Below are positions 9,931 to 20,544 of a stretch of 64,000 nucleotides of DNA, piece by piece. This DNA comes from Hellea sp. Lineage in GTDB: Bacteria > Pseudomonadota > Alphaproteobacteria > Caulobacterales > Maricaulaceae. The notes under the pieces are model-generated. The model worked only from the letters and a program-made list of their open reading frames with translations. It was not told where the DNA came from and searched no databases. The DNA lies in contig JAHDDC010000010.1 in NCBI GenBank assembly GCA_020629545.1, positions 1 to 64,000 on the forward strand, in the 5' to 3' direction. Position 1 is the stretch's first letter, and each line of letters opens with the position of its first letter. Both the position numbers and the translations under genes were made by a program.

Positions 9931-11496
9931 CTACTCCGCAGCTTCCGCGATATCGACTGGTGGTGTCCATCGCAGGACAGGTTTCCTGGCGGCCTGAGTT
10001 TCGTCCAGCCTTCGCATGGGCGCATAGATCGGTGCGGCTTGGAAGCTTTCGGCATCACCGGATTTTGCCCGCTCTGCCAGACTACGCATCGACCCGATAA
10101 AACGATCCAGCTCCTGTTTGGATTCGGATTCAGTCGGCTCAATTAACATGGCACCGTGAACGACCAATGGGAAATACATAGTCATCGGATGATATCCCTC
10201 ATCGATCATAGCTTTGGCAAAATCGAGCGTCGTTACGCCTGTGTCTTCGAGGAAACGATCATCAAACAATGCTTCGTGCATACAGACACCGCCAAAGGCA
10301 GGGGTCATCACATCCGATAAGGACGCCTGAATATAATTGGCGTTCAGCACGGCATCTTCGGTGGCCTGCTTGAGACCATCAGAGCCATGGCTCATCATAT
10401 AGGTAAGCGCGCGGCTATACATGCCCATTTGGCCATGGAAGGCACACATACGTCCGAAGCTGGCTTTTCCAGCACCGTCTTTGTGTTCGACCAGACGGTA
10501 CTTATCACCGTCTTTAACAACAAAGGGCAGAGGCGCATGATCTTTGAGCGCATCTGAGAGCACAGTCGGCCCTGCGCCCGGGCCGCCGCCCCCGTGAGGC
10601 GTTGAGAAGGTTTTGTGCAAATTAAGATGCATCGCATCAATGCCAAGATCCCCGGGACGCACCCGCCCGACAAGCGCATTAAAGTTCGCTCCGTCACAAT
10701 AAAAATATCCGCCCACGGAATGGATCAGATCTGCAATCTCAATTATATCTGTTTCAAACAATCCGCATGTATTGGGATTTGTGAGCATTATCCCGGCGAC
10801 ATCGTCCCCGAGCTTGGATTTAAGGGCTTCTAGATCAACCCGGCCTTTATCATTGGCCGGAATTTCATCGATCGTAAAACCACATTGAGCGGCTGTCGCG
10901 GGATTTGTTCCATGCGCACTTTCCGGCACAAGAACACGGTGCTTATGATCCATGCCGTCCGCGTCAAGCTTGGCTCTTATGGCGGCCATGCCACACCACT
11001 CACCATGCGCGCCGGCTTTAGGCGTCATGGCGACGGCCGGCATACCGGTCAAAGTACAAATCCAGTGAGCAAGTTCATGAATGAGTTCAAGTGCACCTTG
11101 TGCTGTGCTCTCGGGCTGCAGCGGATGGACGTCCCCAAAGCCCGGCATGCGAGCAACTTTTTCATTAAGGCGCGGATTATGCTTCATCGTACACGAGCCC
11201 AGCGGATAGACACCCAGATCAATCGCATAATTCTTTTGTGACAAACGTACATAATGGCGCATGGTTTGGGGTTCCGACAATCCAGCCAGACCAATAATCT
11301 CCGTACGATCCATGCCGCCCAAACGGGATTTAACGTTTTTGGGTTCGGCAAGGTCGACCCCAGTTTGTTCCGTATCGCCAATCTCGAAAATCAAATTTTC
11401 AGCTTGAGACAACCCTTGATTGCCTGAATAAGTTGGCCGAGCTTCTGATGTTGCTGCCTTAGGTGTGGTCGGGCGACCTTGTTTATTCATGCTCAT
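9931..11496 (-). CDS. gcvPB: Glycine dehydrogenase (decarboxylating) subunit 2
   Basis: 'YPLGSCTMKHNPRLNEKVARMPGF', 'GAHGEWCGMAAIRA', 'LHKTFSTPHGGGGPGAGP'; start at MSMNKQG, overlapping the cupin stop. Confidence 0.95.
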   Translation of the reverse strand: MSMNKQGRPTTPKAATSEARPTYSGNQGLSQAENLIFEIGDTEQTGVDLAEPKNVKSRLGGMDRTEIIGLAGLSEPQTMRHYVRLSQKNYAIDLGVYPLGSCTMKHNPRLNEKVARMPGFGDVHPLQPESTAQGALELIHELAHWICTLTGMPAVAMTPKAGAHGEWCGMAAIRAKLDADGMDHKHRVLVPESAHGTNPATAAQCGFTIDEIPANDKGRVDLEALKSKLGDDVAGIMLTNPNTCGLFETDIIEIADLIHSVGGYFYCDGANFNALVGRVRPGDLGIDAMHLNLHKTFSTPHGGGGPGAGPTVLSDALKDHAPLPFVVKDGDKYRLVEHKDGAGKASFGRMCAFHGQMGMYSRALTYMMSHGSDGLKQATEDAVLNANYIQASLSDVMTPAFGGVCMHEALFDDRFLEDTGVTTLDFAKAMIDEGYHPMTMYFPLVVHGAMLIEPTESESKQELDRFIGSMRSLAERAKSGDAESFQAAPIYAPMRRLDETQAARKPVLRWTPPVDIAEAAE

Positions 11497-11497
11497 A

Positions 11498-11830
11498 TTA
11501 TGGCTCCTTCTTGGAGAAGACGACGAGAACTTTAAGGTCCTCGGTAATAGAATGGAAATGGTGCGGAATGTGCGCCGCGACAAAAATGGTGTCGCCAGGC
11601 CCAACCGCCCGGCTTTTGCCTTGGCTATCAAATTCCGCCGAACCAGAAATGATGAAATACAATTCATCTAGATCATGGGGCTTTTGTGGATCGACCTGCC
11701 CTGACTTTAATTCGTAAATTTCAGCGCTCATCGTTGGCTCATCCATGAACACATGAAAAGCCGTATCCGCGTCTTGCTTATTTGCTTGCGTGATTTCGTC
11801 GAGTGACCAGATGCCGGACTTTAATGTCAT
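11498..11830 (-). CDS. Cupin-domain protein
   Basis: '[44 protein letters not shown]' cupin motifs; lies between gcvPA and gcvPB. Confidence 0.85.
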   Translation of the reverse strand: MTLKSGIWSLDEITQANKQDADTAFHVFMDEPTMSAEIYELKSGQVDPQKPHDLDELYFIISGSAEFDSQGKSRAVGPGDTIFVAAHIPHHFHSITEDLKVLVVFSKKEP

Positions 11831-13170
11831 GATAGAATCTCAGATAGAGCCGTTTCAAACGCAGCCATATCTTCGTCTGTGACAATCTCGGTTGCGGTGA
11901 CAAGCAGTAAATCTTTCTGATCACCGGTCAGGCGGGAGACAGGAACCCCGCCCAATATCCCTTTCTCGGCTAGCGCCTCGATAACGGCCGCAGCGTCGCT
12001 CGAAAGACGTAAGGTGAACTCATTAAAGAACGTATCATTCACAAGTTCAACACCATCGATAGCTGATAATCGATCTGCAAGCTCACAGGCCTTGGCATGA
12101 TTAAGCTTGGCTAGCTTTCGAAGGCCGGCTTCACCCAGCAAAGTCATATGAATTGTGAAAGCCAGACAACACAGGCCAGAATTCGTACATATATTCGATG
12201 TCGCTTTTTCGCGCCGAATATGTTGCTCACGCGTCGAGAGCGTCAGCACAAAGCCTCGTTCGCCATTAGCGTCTATGGTTTCCCCGCAGACGCGGCCTGG
12301 CATTTGCCGAACCAATTTCTGGCGACACGCAAACAGACCTACATGCGGCCCGCCAAAATTGAGACCAACACCAATGCCCTGCCCTTCGCCAACAACAATA
12401 TCAGCACCTTGCTCGCCGGGACTTTTGATAGCCCCAAGTGCAACAGGTTCATTAAAGACAGCGATCAACAGCGCGCCCTTTTCATGGGCAGCTTTGGCAT
12501 AGGGCTCAAGATCTATAATCTCGCCAAAAACATTCGGCGACTGCACAACAATACAAGCTGTCTGGTCGTCGATTTGATCAATTGTAGCTGCGTCCTGACC
12601 CGGCACGCTCGGATTATCGACAAGCTCAATGCCTAAATATTGCGCAACTGTTTGTGTGGCCGCCGCATAATGAGGGTGAAGCCCAGAAGCTAAGACTGCG
12701 CGTTTCTTTTTCCCGCGCGCCACGCGAGATGCCATGACCACTGCCTCGGCGCAGGCCGTCGACCCGTCATACATAGAGGCGTTTGCGACGTCCATGCCGG
12801 TTAGCAAAGCGACTTGGGTCTGAAATTCAAACAAAGCCTGCAAAGTACCTTGTGAGATTTCCGGCTGGTAAGGTGTATACGCTGTCAGAAATTCCGAACG
12901 CTGAATCAAATGGTCAACTGTTGCCGGAATGTGATGTTTATAGGCGCCGGCACCGCAGAAGAAGGGTACCGAGCTGGCAGAGACAGACTTCGCCGAAAGG
13001 CGCGACATATAACGTTCAACCGCTGCCTCGCTTTGATGTTTCGGAAGGTCGATCAAATCATCAAGAACGGCAGACTTCGGCACATCGACGAACAAGTCGT
13101 CGATCGATTTAACGCCGACCTTGGCAAGCATTTCAGCGCGGTCATTTTCATTGAGGGGTAAATAACGCAT
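11827..13170 (-). CDS. gcvPA: Glycine dehydrogenase (decarboxylating) subunit 1
   Basis: '[27 protein letters not shown]', '[48 protein letters not shown]'. Confidence 0.95.
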   Translation of the reverse strand: MRYLPLNENDRAEMLAKVGVKSIDDLFVDVPKSAVLDDLIDLPKHQSEAAVERYMSRLSAKSVSASSVPFFCGAGAYKHHIPATVDHLIQRSEFLTAYTPYQPEISQGTLQALFEFQTQVALLTGMDVANASMYDGSTACAEAVVMASRVARGKKKRAVLASGLHPHYAAATQTVAQYLGIELVDNPSVPGQDAATIDQIDDQTACIVVQSPNVFGEIIDLEPYAKAAHEKGALLIAVFNEPVALGAIKSPGEQGADIVVGEGQGIGVGLNFGGPHVGLFACRQKLVRQMPGRVCGETIDANGERGFVLTLSTREQHIRREKATSNICTNSGLCCLAFTIHMTLLGEAGLRKLAKLNHAKACELADRLSAIDGVELVNDTFFNEFTLRLSSDAAAVIEALAEKGILGGVPVSRLTGDQKDLLLVTATEIVTDEDMAAFETALSEILS

Positions 13171-13181
13171 AGTTGTATCCC

Positions 13182-13370
13182 TTACTCTTGGTTTGATTTT
13201 CTAGATAAATAGATTGTGTAACTGCCTGTCAGGCTTAGAAACCCGACAATCGCAAACACCATCCGAAGCGGCGACGATGTTGTCGTAAAACAATTGAAGA
13301 TCATTATAAGGCCTAAAATAAGCAGTATAATGCTGGAGGCCTTTCTAATCGGGTTTTTTTGATCATTCAT
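13182..13370 (-). CDS. Small hypothetical membrane protein
   Basis: 62 aa, two predicted TM stretches, within gcv operon spacing. Confidence 0.5.
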   Translation of the reverse strand: MNDQKNPIRKASSIILLILGLIMIFNCFTTTSSPLRMVFAIVGFLSLTGSYTIYLSRKSNQE

Positions 13371-13371
13371 C

Positions 13372-13749
13372 TCAGCCGCCTCTATTCTGAAGGATCAGAA
13401 ACGCGGTCAGAGCCGCAATGAGAAGCCCAACAATGTCAACCATAGCGATCTTGCCAAGCGGTCCAGACATCTGTCCTCGGGTAAATGTAAAGATCACAAA
13501 AGTTCCCATAGAAATGATCCCCCCGATTAGCGCTGGCCATCTAAGTTCCGGCATGTGCGCGGCAACGGCGAGAGTTACTCCGATTAGTCCTAATAAAAGT
13601 GCTCGATGCTGAAGCAATGTCATGAGGTCGGCACTCCCCGACGCAATACCATACAAGTCCTGAAGCTTAGATGGCATGACGGCCGAAACGACTGGCAATA
13701 GATTAATGATCGCCATCATCCAAAAAAGTATCGGAAGCGCCTTGCTCAT
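13372..13749 (-). CDS. Hypothetical integral membrane protein
   Basis: 125 aa, about four TM stretches, immediately follows gcvH. Confidence 0.6.
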   Translation of the reverse strand: MSKALPILFWMMAIINLLPVVSAVMPSKLQDLYGIASGSADLMTLLQHRALLLGLIGVTLAVAAHMPELRWPALIGGIISMGTFVIFTFTRGQMSGPLGKIAMVDIVGLLIAALTAFLILQNRGG

Positions 13750-14121
13750 CTAAAGACCTGCGCAATATTCCTTGTAGCCCGCCTCATCCATGAGGCTTTC
13801 AAGCTCGGACGAATCTGAGATTTTCATTTTGAAAAACCAGCCCGCACCGCCAGCATCTGAATTGACGGTTTCCGGCGCGTCTTCAAGTGTACCATTGGTT
13901 TCGGTGATTTCGCCGCCCACAGGCGCGTAAACATCTGATGCAGCCTTAACAGACTCAACGACGGCTGCGTCGTCACCTTTGGCAAAACTGGCACCAATAT
14001 CTGGCACTTCAACGAATACAATGTCGCCTAGAGCGTTTTGAGCGTAATCAGAAATACCAACGGTTCCGATATCGCCATCCACTTTAATCCATTCATGATC
14101 TTCGGTATAATAAATACTCAT
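13750..14121 (-). CDS. gcvH: Glycine cleavage system H protein
   Basis: 'YYTEDHEWI...[22 protein letters not shown]...[18 protein letters not shown]'. Confidence 0.97.
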   Translation of the reverse strand: MSIYYTEDHEWIKVDGDIGTVGISDYAQNALGDIVFVEVPDIGASFAKGDDAAVVESVKAASDVYAPVGGEITETNGTLEDAPETVNSDAGGAGWFFKMKISDSSELESLMDEAGYKEYCAGL

Positions 14122-14133
14122 ACGGGTTTCCTC

Positions 14134-15291
14134 CTATCCGCGATAATAATTGTGGGGCACAAATGGCATCTTCACGACCTTGGCCGGTCGGGCTTTGCCC
14201 CTGACGATTAAGTTTAGATCTGTTCCGGCTTTAGCATTAGCCCGTGTTACATATCCCATCGCTACTGGCCCGCCGATAGAAGGGCCGAAACCGCCAGATG
14301 TAATCTCGCCGATTGTGTTTCCATCCATGTCCTGAATTTCTGTGTGTTCACGAGCTGGCGCGCGACCTTCGGGTAAAATGCCAACAAGGCGTTTACTTTG
14401 CTTGTTCGCCAGGTCAGCCTCAACGCGTGCTGCACCGAAGTAATTTCCGCCTTTGCGACGATGTTTTTGTACCGACCAGATTAATCCGGCTTCTATCGGC
14501 GAAACGCTCGTGTCGATATCATGTCCATAAAGGCATAATCCAGCCTCCATTCGCAGACTATCTCTCGCACCAAGACCGATGAGCTCGACGTCATCATGGG
14601 CTAATAATTTACCAACGAGCTTTTCAGCGTCTTCATGTTTGACCGCAATTTCATATCCATCCTCACCCGTATAACCAGATCGGGAAACATGGCACCAAAG
14701 ATCAGCGGCCGTTTCTCCCAGGGGTAAGTCAGTGTGGGTCATGAACACCAACTCTTTGACTTTGGGGTTCAACGATCCGAGTACCTCGGCCGCTTTTGGG
14801 CCTTGCAAAGCGATCAAGGATAATGTGTCATCTGTAACATCCAGCTTCACATTTGTAGGCAAATGTTTTTGCATATGGGCAAAATCCTGATCCTTGCAGC
14901 CCGCATTGACGACCAAATATAATTTGTGTTCATGACCTTCAAATCCAAGCCTAGAGATCATCAAGTCATCAAGAATACCACCATCTGAGTCTAAAAATTG
15001 CGAGTAACGTTGCTGACCTGGCTCCAAGGATTGTATATCGGCAGGGACGAGCTTTTCGAGCGCAACTGCAGCCGTTTCAAACGTCCCGTCATCCGCTGCC
15101 AAGAAACACTGCCCCATATGAGACACATCAAAGAGCCCACATTTTTCACGCGTATGGAGATGCTCTTTCATAATACCCAGCGGATATTGAACTGGCATGT
15201 CATATCCGGCAAACGGCACCATTTTAGCACCTGATGCGACATGTAAACTGTGAAGTTTCGTTTGTTTTAATTCTGTTTTGTCTTCGGACAT
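14134..15291 (-). CDS. gcvT: Glycine cleavage system T protein (aminomethyltransferase)
   Basis: 'TKLHSLHVASGAKMVPFAGYDMPVQYPLGIMKEHLHTREKCGLFDVSHMGQ'. Confidence 0.97.
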   Translation of the reverse strand: MSEDKTELKQTKLHSLHVASGAKMVPFAGYDMPVQYPLGIMKEHLHTREKCGLFDVSHMGQCFLAADDGTFETAAVALEKLVPADIQSLEPGQQRYSQFLDSDGGILDDLMISRLGFEGHEHKLYLVVNAGCKDQDFAHMQKHLPTNVKLDVTDDTLSLIALQGPKAAEVLGSLNPKVKELVFMTHTDLPLGETAADLWCHVSRSGYTGEDGYEIAVKHEDAEKLVGKLLAHDDVELIGLGARDSLRMEAGLCLYGHDIDTSVSPIEAGLIWSVQKHRRKGGNYFGAARVEADLANKQSKRLVGILPEGRAPAREHTEIQDMDGNTIGEITSGGFGPSIGGPVAMGYVTRANAKAGTDLNLIVRGKARPAKVVKMPFVPHNYYRG

Positions 15292-15324
15292 AGGACACCT
15301 TTCGCGATTGATTTCGCTTCTGTG

Positions 15325-15495
15325 CCACCAGCTGTCCTTGCAGGCCTGAGAGATTTTACTCCGTCGGCGGGACCTTTCACCTATCGGGTCCTCTTTCCAG
15401 CTTTTATCTATCTATCGGTCCGTTTGCCTGAGCGTTTCCGGTAGCGGTTGCGCCTTCGGCGGTCGTTTATGACTGCGACTCTCTCCCGATTGATG
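15325..15495 (-). ncRNA. Tandem glycine riboswitch (gcvT element), two aptamers
   Basis: Minus strand GGGAGAGAGTCGC...CGCCGAAGGCGCAACC...AACGCTCAGGCAAACGGACCG, then GGAAAGAGGACCC...GCCGACGGAGTAAAATCTCTCAGGC; directly upstream of gcvT. Confidence 0.92.
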
Positions 15496-15784
15496 AAGTT
15501 TCTATAAAGTTCTGAACACTGGGAATCAAGCCCGAATGTCGCACCACTAAGACTGCGTTATTTTAGCATTTCTCTTGAAACATCAAAAACTATTACGGAA
15601 TTTTGGAATTAAGTCGAAGAATTAGGTGGAATAACCGAGATTAACCATGCCCCTTAATGCAATTATAAGGTGTTTGCTCGAACTTAAATTATAGATTGAA
15701 AAGCAGGGCGTTGAACTTTTTTGTGAAAATCATTTCACCGATTTAGGGGCTATTAACTCTTCGGCGCCCTGACAAGGTAGCTAT

Positions 15785-16651
15785 ATGACTGAAACGACAA
15801 CAATTACACATTTTGATAATCTATCAATTCTCATCATTGATGACGACGAACTCAATAGTTCAGTGTTATCAATGCAGCTGAAACAACATGGGATTGAACC
15901 TATAGTTTCCAAGAGAGCTTATGACGGATTTCAAGCATTAATCAGAGCAGCTGAAGCTGGAAAGTCGATACCCTTGATAATCTGCGATTTTCATATGTCT
16001 GATATGAATGGTTTGGGCCTCATCAAGTTATTACGTGAAAATGCTTTGACTAAGGATGTGAAAATAGTTTTTCTGGCCTCATATGGCCTTGGCGACCTAA
16101 CCAAAGAATTGGCCAACCTCAATGTCAGCCATATTCTAAAAAGACCCTGCTCAACAGACTCTCTGGTCGAAGCCATATCCGATTGCGTAAAAACGCAGGC
16201 GCCGAGCCCGAAAAAATACTTGGACAAGAGCGAGATTAGAATTCTTGCTGCAGATGATGACCCGATAAATCTCGCCGTACTAAAGGGCTTTTTGAACTTG
16301 GCCGGTTATTCAGTTGATACTGTAAGTGATGGTGCGGACGCCGTAAAAGCGTGTGAAAATATTCATTATGACCTTATCCTAATGGATATTTGTATGCCGA
16401 CAATGGATGGCGTTATTGCGACATTGCAAATTCGAACCAATGAAAAACGAAGCAATCGACTTCCTGTTCCGATTGTGGCCGTCACTGCGCATTTTTCACC
16501 AAGTCAGCGTGATCGTTATTTAGACGCAGGAATGAATGACGTCATGGCCAAACCTATTCGCAAAGACATTATCGATGAATGTTTACAAGAATGGTGCGTT
16601 CGTTATCCCGAAATTCACAATGACAATAAAGTTTTTGCCGCTGCCAATTAA
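15785..16651 (+). CDS. Dual receiver-domain (REC-REC) response regulator
   Basis: Two receiver cores: 'ILIIDDDELN..PLIICDFHMSDMNGL' and 'ILAADDDPINLAVLKGFL..DLILMDICMPTMDGV..PIVAVTAH'. Confidence 0.85.
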   Translation: MTETTTITHFDNLSILIIDDDELNSSVLSMQLKQHGIEPIVSKRAYDGFQALIRAAEAGKSIPLIICDFHMSDMNGLGLIKLLRENALTKDVKIVFLASYGLGDLTKELANLNVSHILKRPCSTDSLVEAISDCVKTQAPSPKKYLDKSEIRILAADDDPINLAVLKGFLNLAGYSVDTVSDGADAVKACENIHYDLILMDICMPTMDGVIATLQIRTNEKRSNRLPVPIVAVTAHFSPSQRDRYLDAGMNDVMAKPIRKDIIDECLQEWCVRYPEIHNDNKVFAAAN

Positions 16652-16657
16652 AGGGCT

Positions 16658-18109
16658 TTATTTATATCGCGTGAGATTCGAATTATTTATCATGCGTCCC
16701 CAATACGGGTCATAAGGGTGCACGAATTCAGTTTTGCCAGCAGTATCCACCAATGGCCGCCGATCATTGTGCCAGCCAAAAATTCCACCTTTGAGATTAT
16801 ATATTCTAACCCCGTCGATATTTTTCAGGCTAGATTGAAGCCGGTCCGCCATCGCGGATGAACGCATTCCAACGGAGCAATAGAAAACAACCTCTTTACC
16901 GGAAATCACATCTTCATAGCGCGATAGAAACTCCGCAGTGCTTAGGTCGGGGTCAATCCGTATCGCAGTTTGAATGTGACTTACATTATATTCACCAGCC
17001 TCCCTGACATCGAAATAAACCGTTCTATCACCCAGATCAGAGACCGATTGGCGATCAATATGATTAACATTTTGAAACCGTTTGGCGATCTTCTCCTGCG
17101 TTTTCACGAGAGCTGAGTTTTGCATAATTTGACCCTCGGGCTCAGAACGGATTTTTAGCTTGGCATAAATCGGTAGATGGTCTGATCCAACATCATTCAA
17201 CTCTGCACTTTGTATGACATCAATATTCTCGCTCACTTTAAAATGATCAATCGGAATACCTAAAATTCGCCCCATTTTAAACCAAGTTGAGCGAAGCCTT
17301 GGATCACCGGCTCGTTTTCCCGGTATCTTTGAAAACGCTGGCGTCCATGGAACCGTATTAAAATCACCGAATAGTATAAAATTTTCATCAGTGGAAATTA
17401 GTGAACCGAGTTTATCGAATATCAAATTGCGGCGGCGCATTCCTGCGAGTGACAAAGGTATTCGAGGGTGGGTCATAAATATATATATTTGATCATCAGA
17501 TTGAAGTCGTATTTTTGTGGAGATCACAGATCTTGGCCAACGCGGATAATCTTCTACAAAAAGTTCCGGTTCCGAGAATGGGAACTTGCTGATAAGCGCC
17601 ATTGTACTACCTAGTTCTCTTCCGTCAGGCGCCATACTAATTTGATAGATGTAAGGATAGTCTGGATAGTATTTTGACAGAACCTTATCGGTCCAGATTG
17701 GTGACAATTCGCTGAGCCCGATAATATCAACATCATGTTCATTTGAAATGACATTGACGATCGGCAGAGCCTTTTCCTGATTCCTAATATTCGCGAAAAC
17801 AATGCCAATGCATTGGTCCGCCTGACAGTCAGAATAACTTCCCAACTTATATTCAGAAAACAAAATGAGTGGCCAAAAGGCCAATAAGATTAAAGTCGTT
17901 GAGAATAACCCCATCAGTTTAGAAGCACGAAAACCTAAAATCAGTAGGAATGGGATTCCAATTATGACCTGTCGCGAAAAACTAGCAAATAGTTCAAACG
18001 GCCAGTTTGGGTTAAAAACACCAGTATTGGCAATGGCGATTAGAAAAAGGACAATGACATATGCCAATACAACCAGATTAGTAAAACCAGATATCGCGGC
18101 TTTAACCAC
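16658..18109 (-). CDS. Membrane-anchored endonuclease/exonuclease/phosphatase (EEP) domain fused to a C-terminal rhodanese domain
   Basis: EEP motifs 'GLSELSP', 'LFGDFNTVPWTPAF', 'SDHLPIYAKL'; rhodanese 'YFDVREAGEYNVSHIQTAIRI...EVVFYCSVGMRSSAMADRL..NLKGGIFGW'. Confidence 0.85.
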   Translation of the reverse strand: MVKAAISGFTNLVVLAYVIVLFLIAIANTGVFNPNWPFELFASFSRQVIIGIPFLLILGFRASKLMGLFSTTLILLAFWPLILFSEYKLGSYSDCQADQCIGIVFANIRNQEKALPIVNVISNEHDVDIIGLSELSPIWTDKVLSKYYPDYPYIYQISMAPDGRELGSTMALISKFPFSEPELFVEDYPRWPRSVISTKIRLQSDDQIYIFMTHPRIPLSLAGMRRRNLIFDKLGSLISTDENFILFGDFNTVPWTPAFSKIPGKRAGDPRLRSTWFKMGRILGIPIDHFKVSENIDVIQSAELNDVGSDHLPIYAKLKIRSEPEGQIMQNSALVKTQEKIAKRFQNVNHIDRQSVSDLGDRTVYFDVREAGEYNVSHIQTAIRIDPDLSTAEFLSRYEDVISGKEVVFYCSVGMRSSAMADRLQSSLKNIDGVRIYNLKGGIFGWHNDRRPLVDTAGKTEFVHPYDPYWGRMINNSNLTRYK

Positions 18110-18114
18110 TATTG

Positions 18115-19905
18115 CTACATCCGCTCCGGAACCTGAATACCGATTATGTTTAAACCTAGTTCAAGTTGCCGCAGAGTTAGATCGGCAAATGATAGACGTG
18201 AAGCCCTGACGGGGCCTGAAATCCCATCCTTTAATATTGGGCACTCTGTATAAAATCTCGAGAAACTCTGAGCTAAGCGATAAATATGTTCGCATAATAT
18301 ATGCGGCGCGCGCTTGGCAGCTGCCTGTGAAATCGTCCTATCGAAACCGTCGAGCGCCAAGGCAAGCTGGACTTCAGCTTTGTCAGTAATCGTAATCTCG
18401 CCGCTTAAAAACTCACTATCTTTGGCCTTTCGCAAAAGCGATTTTATTCGGACAGCCGCATATAAAAGATATGGTCCCGTTTTGCCTTCAAATGCGGTAA
18501 ACCGGTCAACATCAAACACATAGTTCGTAGTTCTTTGATTCTGAAGATCAGCAAATTTTAAAGCGGCCATCCCCACTTTCTCAGCAATATCAGCACGCTC
18601 TTCTGCTCCAAAGTCCTGGCCAATATTATTCTCCGCTAACTTCTTCGCCGCTGCCTCCCGCATCATTTCAGTCAGGTCAGCAAGACGCAAAACACCGCCA
18701 TCTCGGGTCGTAAACGGTTTTCCATCTTTGCCGTTCACAGTGCCAAAGCCTAAATGCTCTAATTGCTCAAGATTATACCACCCTGCTTTGTGAGCGGCGC
18801 GAAAAACCTGTTCGAAATGCATGGCCTGTCGCTGATCAACAACATAAAGAATTTCGTCCGGGTCAATCTCATTTTTTCGGTCAATTAAGGTTGCCAGATC
18901 TGTTGTGTGGTAGAGCACCGCGCCCGTTCTCGCCCGCAACATTACCGGCGGAATACCTTTGCGTTTTTCCGGATCATAATTGTCATCAACCGGAATAATC
19001 AGCGCGCCATCACTTTCCTCGGTGATCCCCAGACGAGTCATCTCGGCGATCATCTCGGGAATGAGCGGGTCGACGCTCGCCTCACCTTTCCACAGATCAA
19101 ATTCGACGCCTAACTCAGCATATCCTTTTTTCAAATATTCAATGGAAATACGAATAAAATGATCGAGCAGTGCCCGATATCCCGGGCGGCCAGCCTGCAG
19201 CTCGGCCGTGGCTTGCTGCGATAATTTCAACCTTTCCGGATCAGCCTTAGACTTCGCACTCGCCGCCGGATAGAGCCTAGCCATATCATCCATGGAGACA
19301 GGGCTTTCCTTTGGAAAACCATCCGTTTGTGCGGAATCAAAATAAGGTAGATCTGGCTTTTCGGACTCGAGCTCTGAAATAAGGTGCCCCATTTGAAGCC
19401 CCCAATCGCCAAGATGTACATCACCGATGACGTTATGGCCTTGAAACCGCAAAAGGCGTTTCAGAGCCTCACCTATAACTGCAGAACGCAAATGTCCAAC
19501 ATGCATAGGTTTAGCCACATTAGCACCGCCATAATCAATAACGATTGTTTTTGGGGACTGTTGGCTCGCACCGGTCCGATCGTCGGCAAGAAGCGTATTG
19601 GCGCGCTGCGCCACGATCGTCTCCGATGGCAAAATATTTATAAAACCCGGACCGGCAATTTCGAGGCCTGCAATAGATTGATCTGAACCTACAGCCTCAA
19701 TGATTTTTCCGGCAATTTCCCGCGGATTAGCTTTTACACCTTTCTTTTTGAGAATTCCGGCTGCCGCCATTGCGCCATTACATTGAAAGGGGGCCAAATC
19801 CGGACGGTCAGACTCCCGTACCTGTCCAATTTCAGGCGGAAAATCTAGATCGGAAAAAGCCTTTTCGAAGGCCACGTTTAACGTATGTAAAACAGAGTTC
19901 TTCAT
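18115..19905 (-). CDS. argS: Arginyl-tRNA synthetase
   Basis: 'VIDYGGANVAKPMHVGHLRSAVIGEALKRLLRFQGHNVIGDVHLGDWGLQMG'; C-term 'LNIIGIQVPERM'. Confidence 0.97.
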   Translation of the reverse strand: MKNSVLHTLNVAFEKAFSDLDFPPEIGQVRESDRPDLAPFQCNGAMAAAGILKKKGVKANPREIAGKIIEAVGSDQSIAGLEIAGPGFINILPSETIVAQRANTLLADDRTGASQQSPKTIVIDYGGANVAKPMHVGHLRSAVIGEALKRLLRFQGHNVIGDVHLGDWGLQMGHLISELESEKPDLPYFDSAQTDGFPKESPVSMDDMARLYPAASAKSKADPERLKLSQQATAELQAGRPGYRALLDHFIRISIEYLKKGYAELGVEFDLWKGEASVDPLIPEMIAEMTRLGITEESDGALIIPVDDNYDPEKRKGIPPVMLRARTGAVLYHTTDLATLIDRKNEIDPDEILYVVDQRQAMHFEQVFRAAHKAGWYNLEQLEHLGFGTVNGKDGKPFTTRDGGVLRLADLTEMMREAAAKKLAENNIGQDFGAEERADIAEKVGMAALKFADLQNQRTTNYVFDVDRFTAFEGKTGPYLLYAAVRIKSLLRKAKDSEFLSGEITITDKAEVQLALALDGFDRTISQAAAKRAPHILCEHIYRLAQSFSRFYTECPILKDGISGPVRASRLSFADLTLRQLELGLNIIGIQVPERM

Positions 19906-19962
19906 GGTCGGTCTTTAAAAAACGAATACCAATAAACCGTAAAGTCTAAACAGGAAATCAGC

Positions 19963-20544
19963 TTAATTTTGACCGGCTGAAACCCGGAAGCGTTTTCCCT
20001 CGGCATTAAATTTGCGCTGGGCGTCTGTCACAACAAAGCCAACAACGATCTCGAAGTTAACGCCTGATGTATTTTCTCCGGCACGCGGGATCGAAATCTT
20101 GTCAATTTTCTCTGTTCTAGCAACTCTGTTTTGGCCTGCTGGAAATTGAACAGTAATAGGAAAAACCTCTTTATGGATGACCGCAACATTCTTGCGGGTC
20201 ACGGCAATGAAATATTCGTAAGTTGCCGTATCGCCCTCAGCGACAGGGCCACGCCCAAACTCCATATCGATTTCCAAATCGGCAATAATAGGCTGCTCGC
20301 CATAATATCGACATAGGCTCCGAATTTTTCCCATTTCGCCCGTAAAGCCGACATTGGCAAACCGTTCTGGGCCTTTAAATTCGACAATCCGCTGTGCATC
20401 GTAAAGCGAAAATGCTCGCGGACACGGACCCGGGTTTTTTTCAGCTGCCTCTCCGATTTGAAATGCCTCTTTGGTTGAACGGCATCCAGACAACGCAATG
20501 ATCGCGACCAGTGCCGCTGCTGCAAAAACTTTCATTTTTCTCAT
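19963..20544 (-). CDS. Hypothetical lipoprotein
   Basis: Lipobox 'ALSGC'; 193 aa. Confidence 0.65.
   Translation of the reverse strand: MRKMKVFAAAALVAIIALSGCRSTKEAFQIGEAAEKNPGPCPRAFSLYDAQRIVEFKGPERFANVGFTGEMGKIRSLCRYYGEQPIIADLEIDMEFGRGPVAEGDTATYEYFIAVTRKNVAVIHKEVFPITVQFPAGQNRVARTEKIDKISIPRAGENTSGVNFEIVVGFVVTDAQRKFNAEGKRFRVSAGQN

Noticed and set aside
12148-12636. 162-aa plus-strand ORF
   Set aside because: Fully antisense to gcvPA; no recognisable domain.
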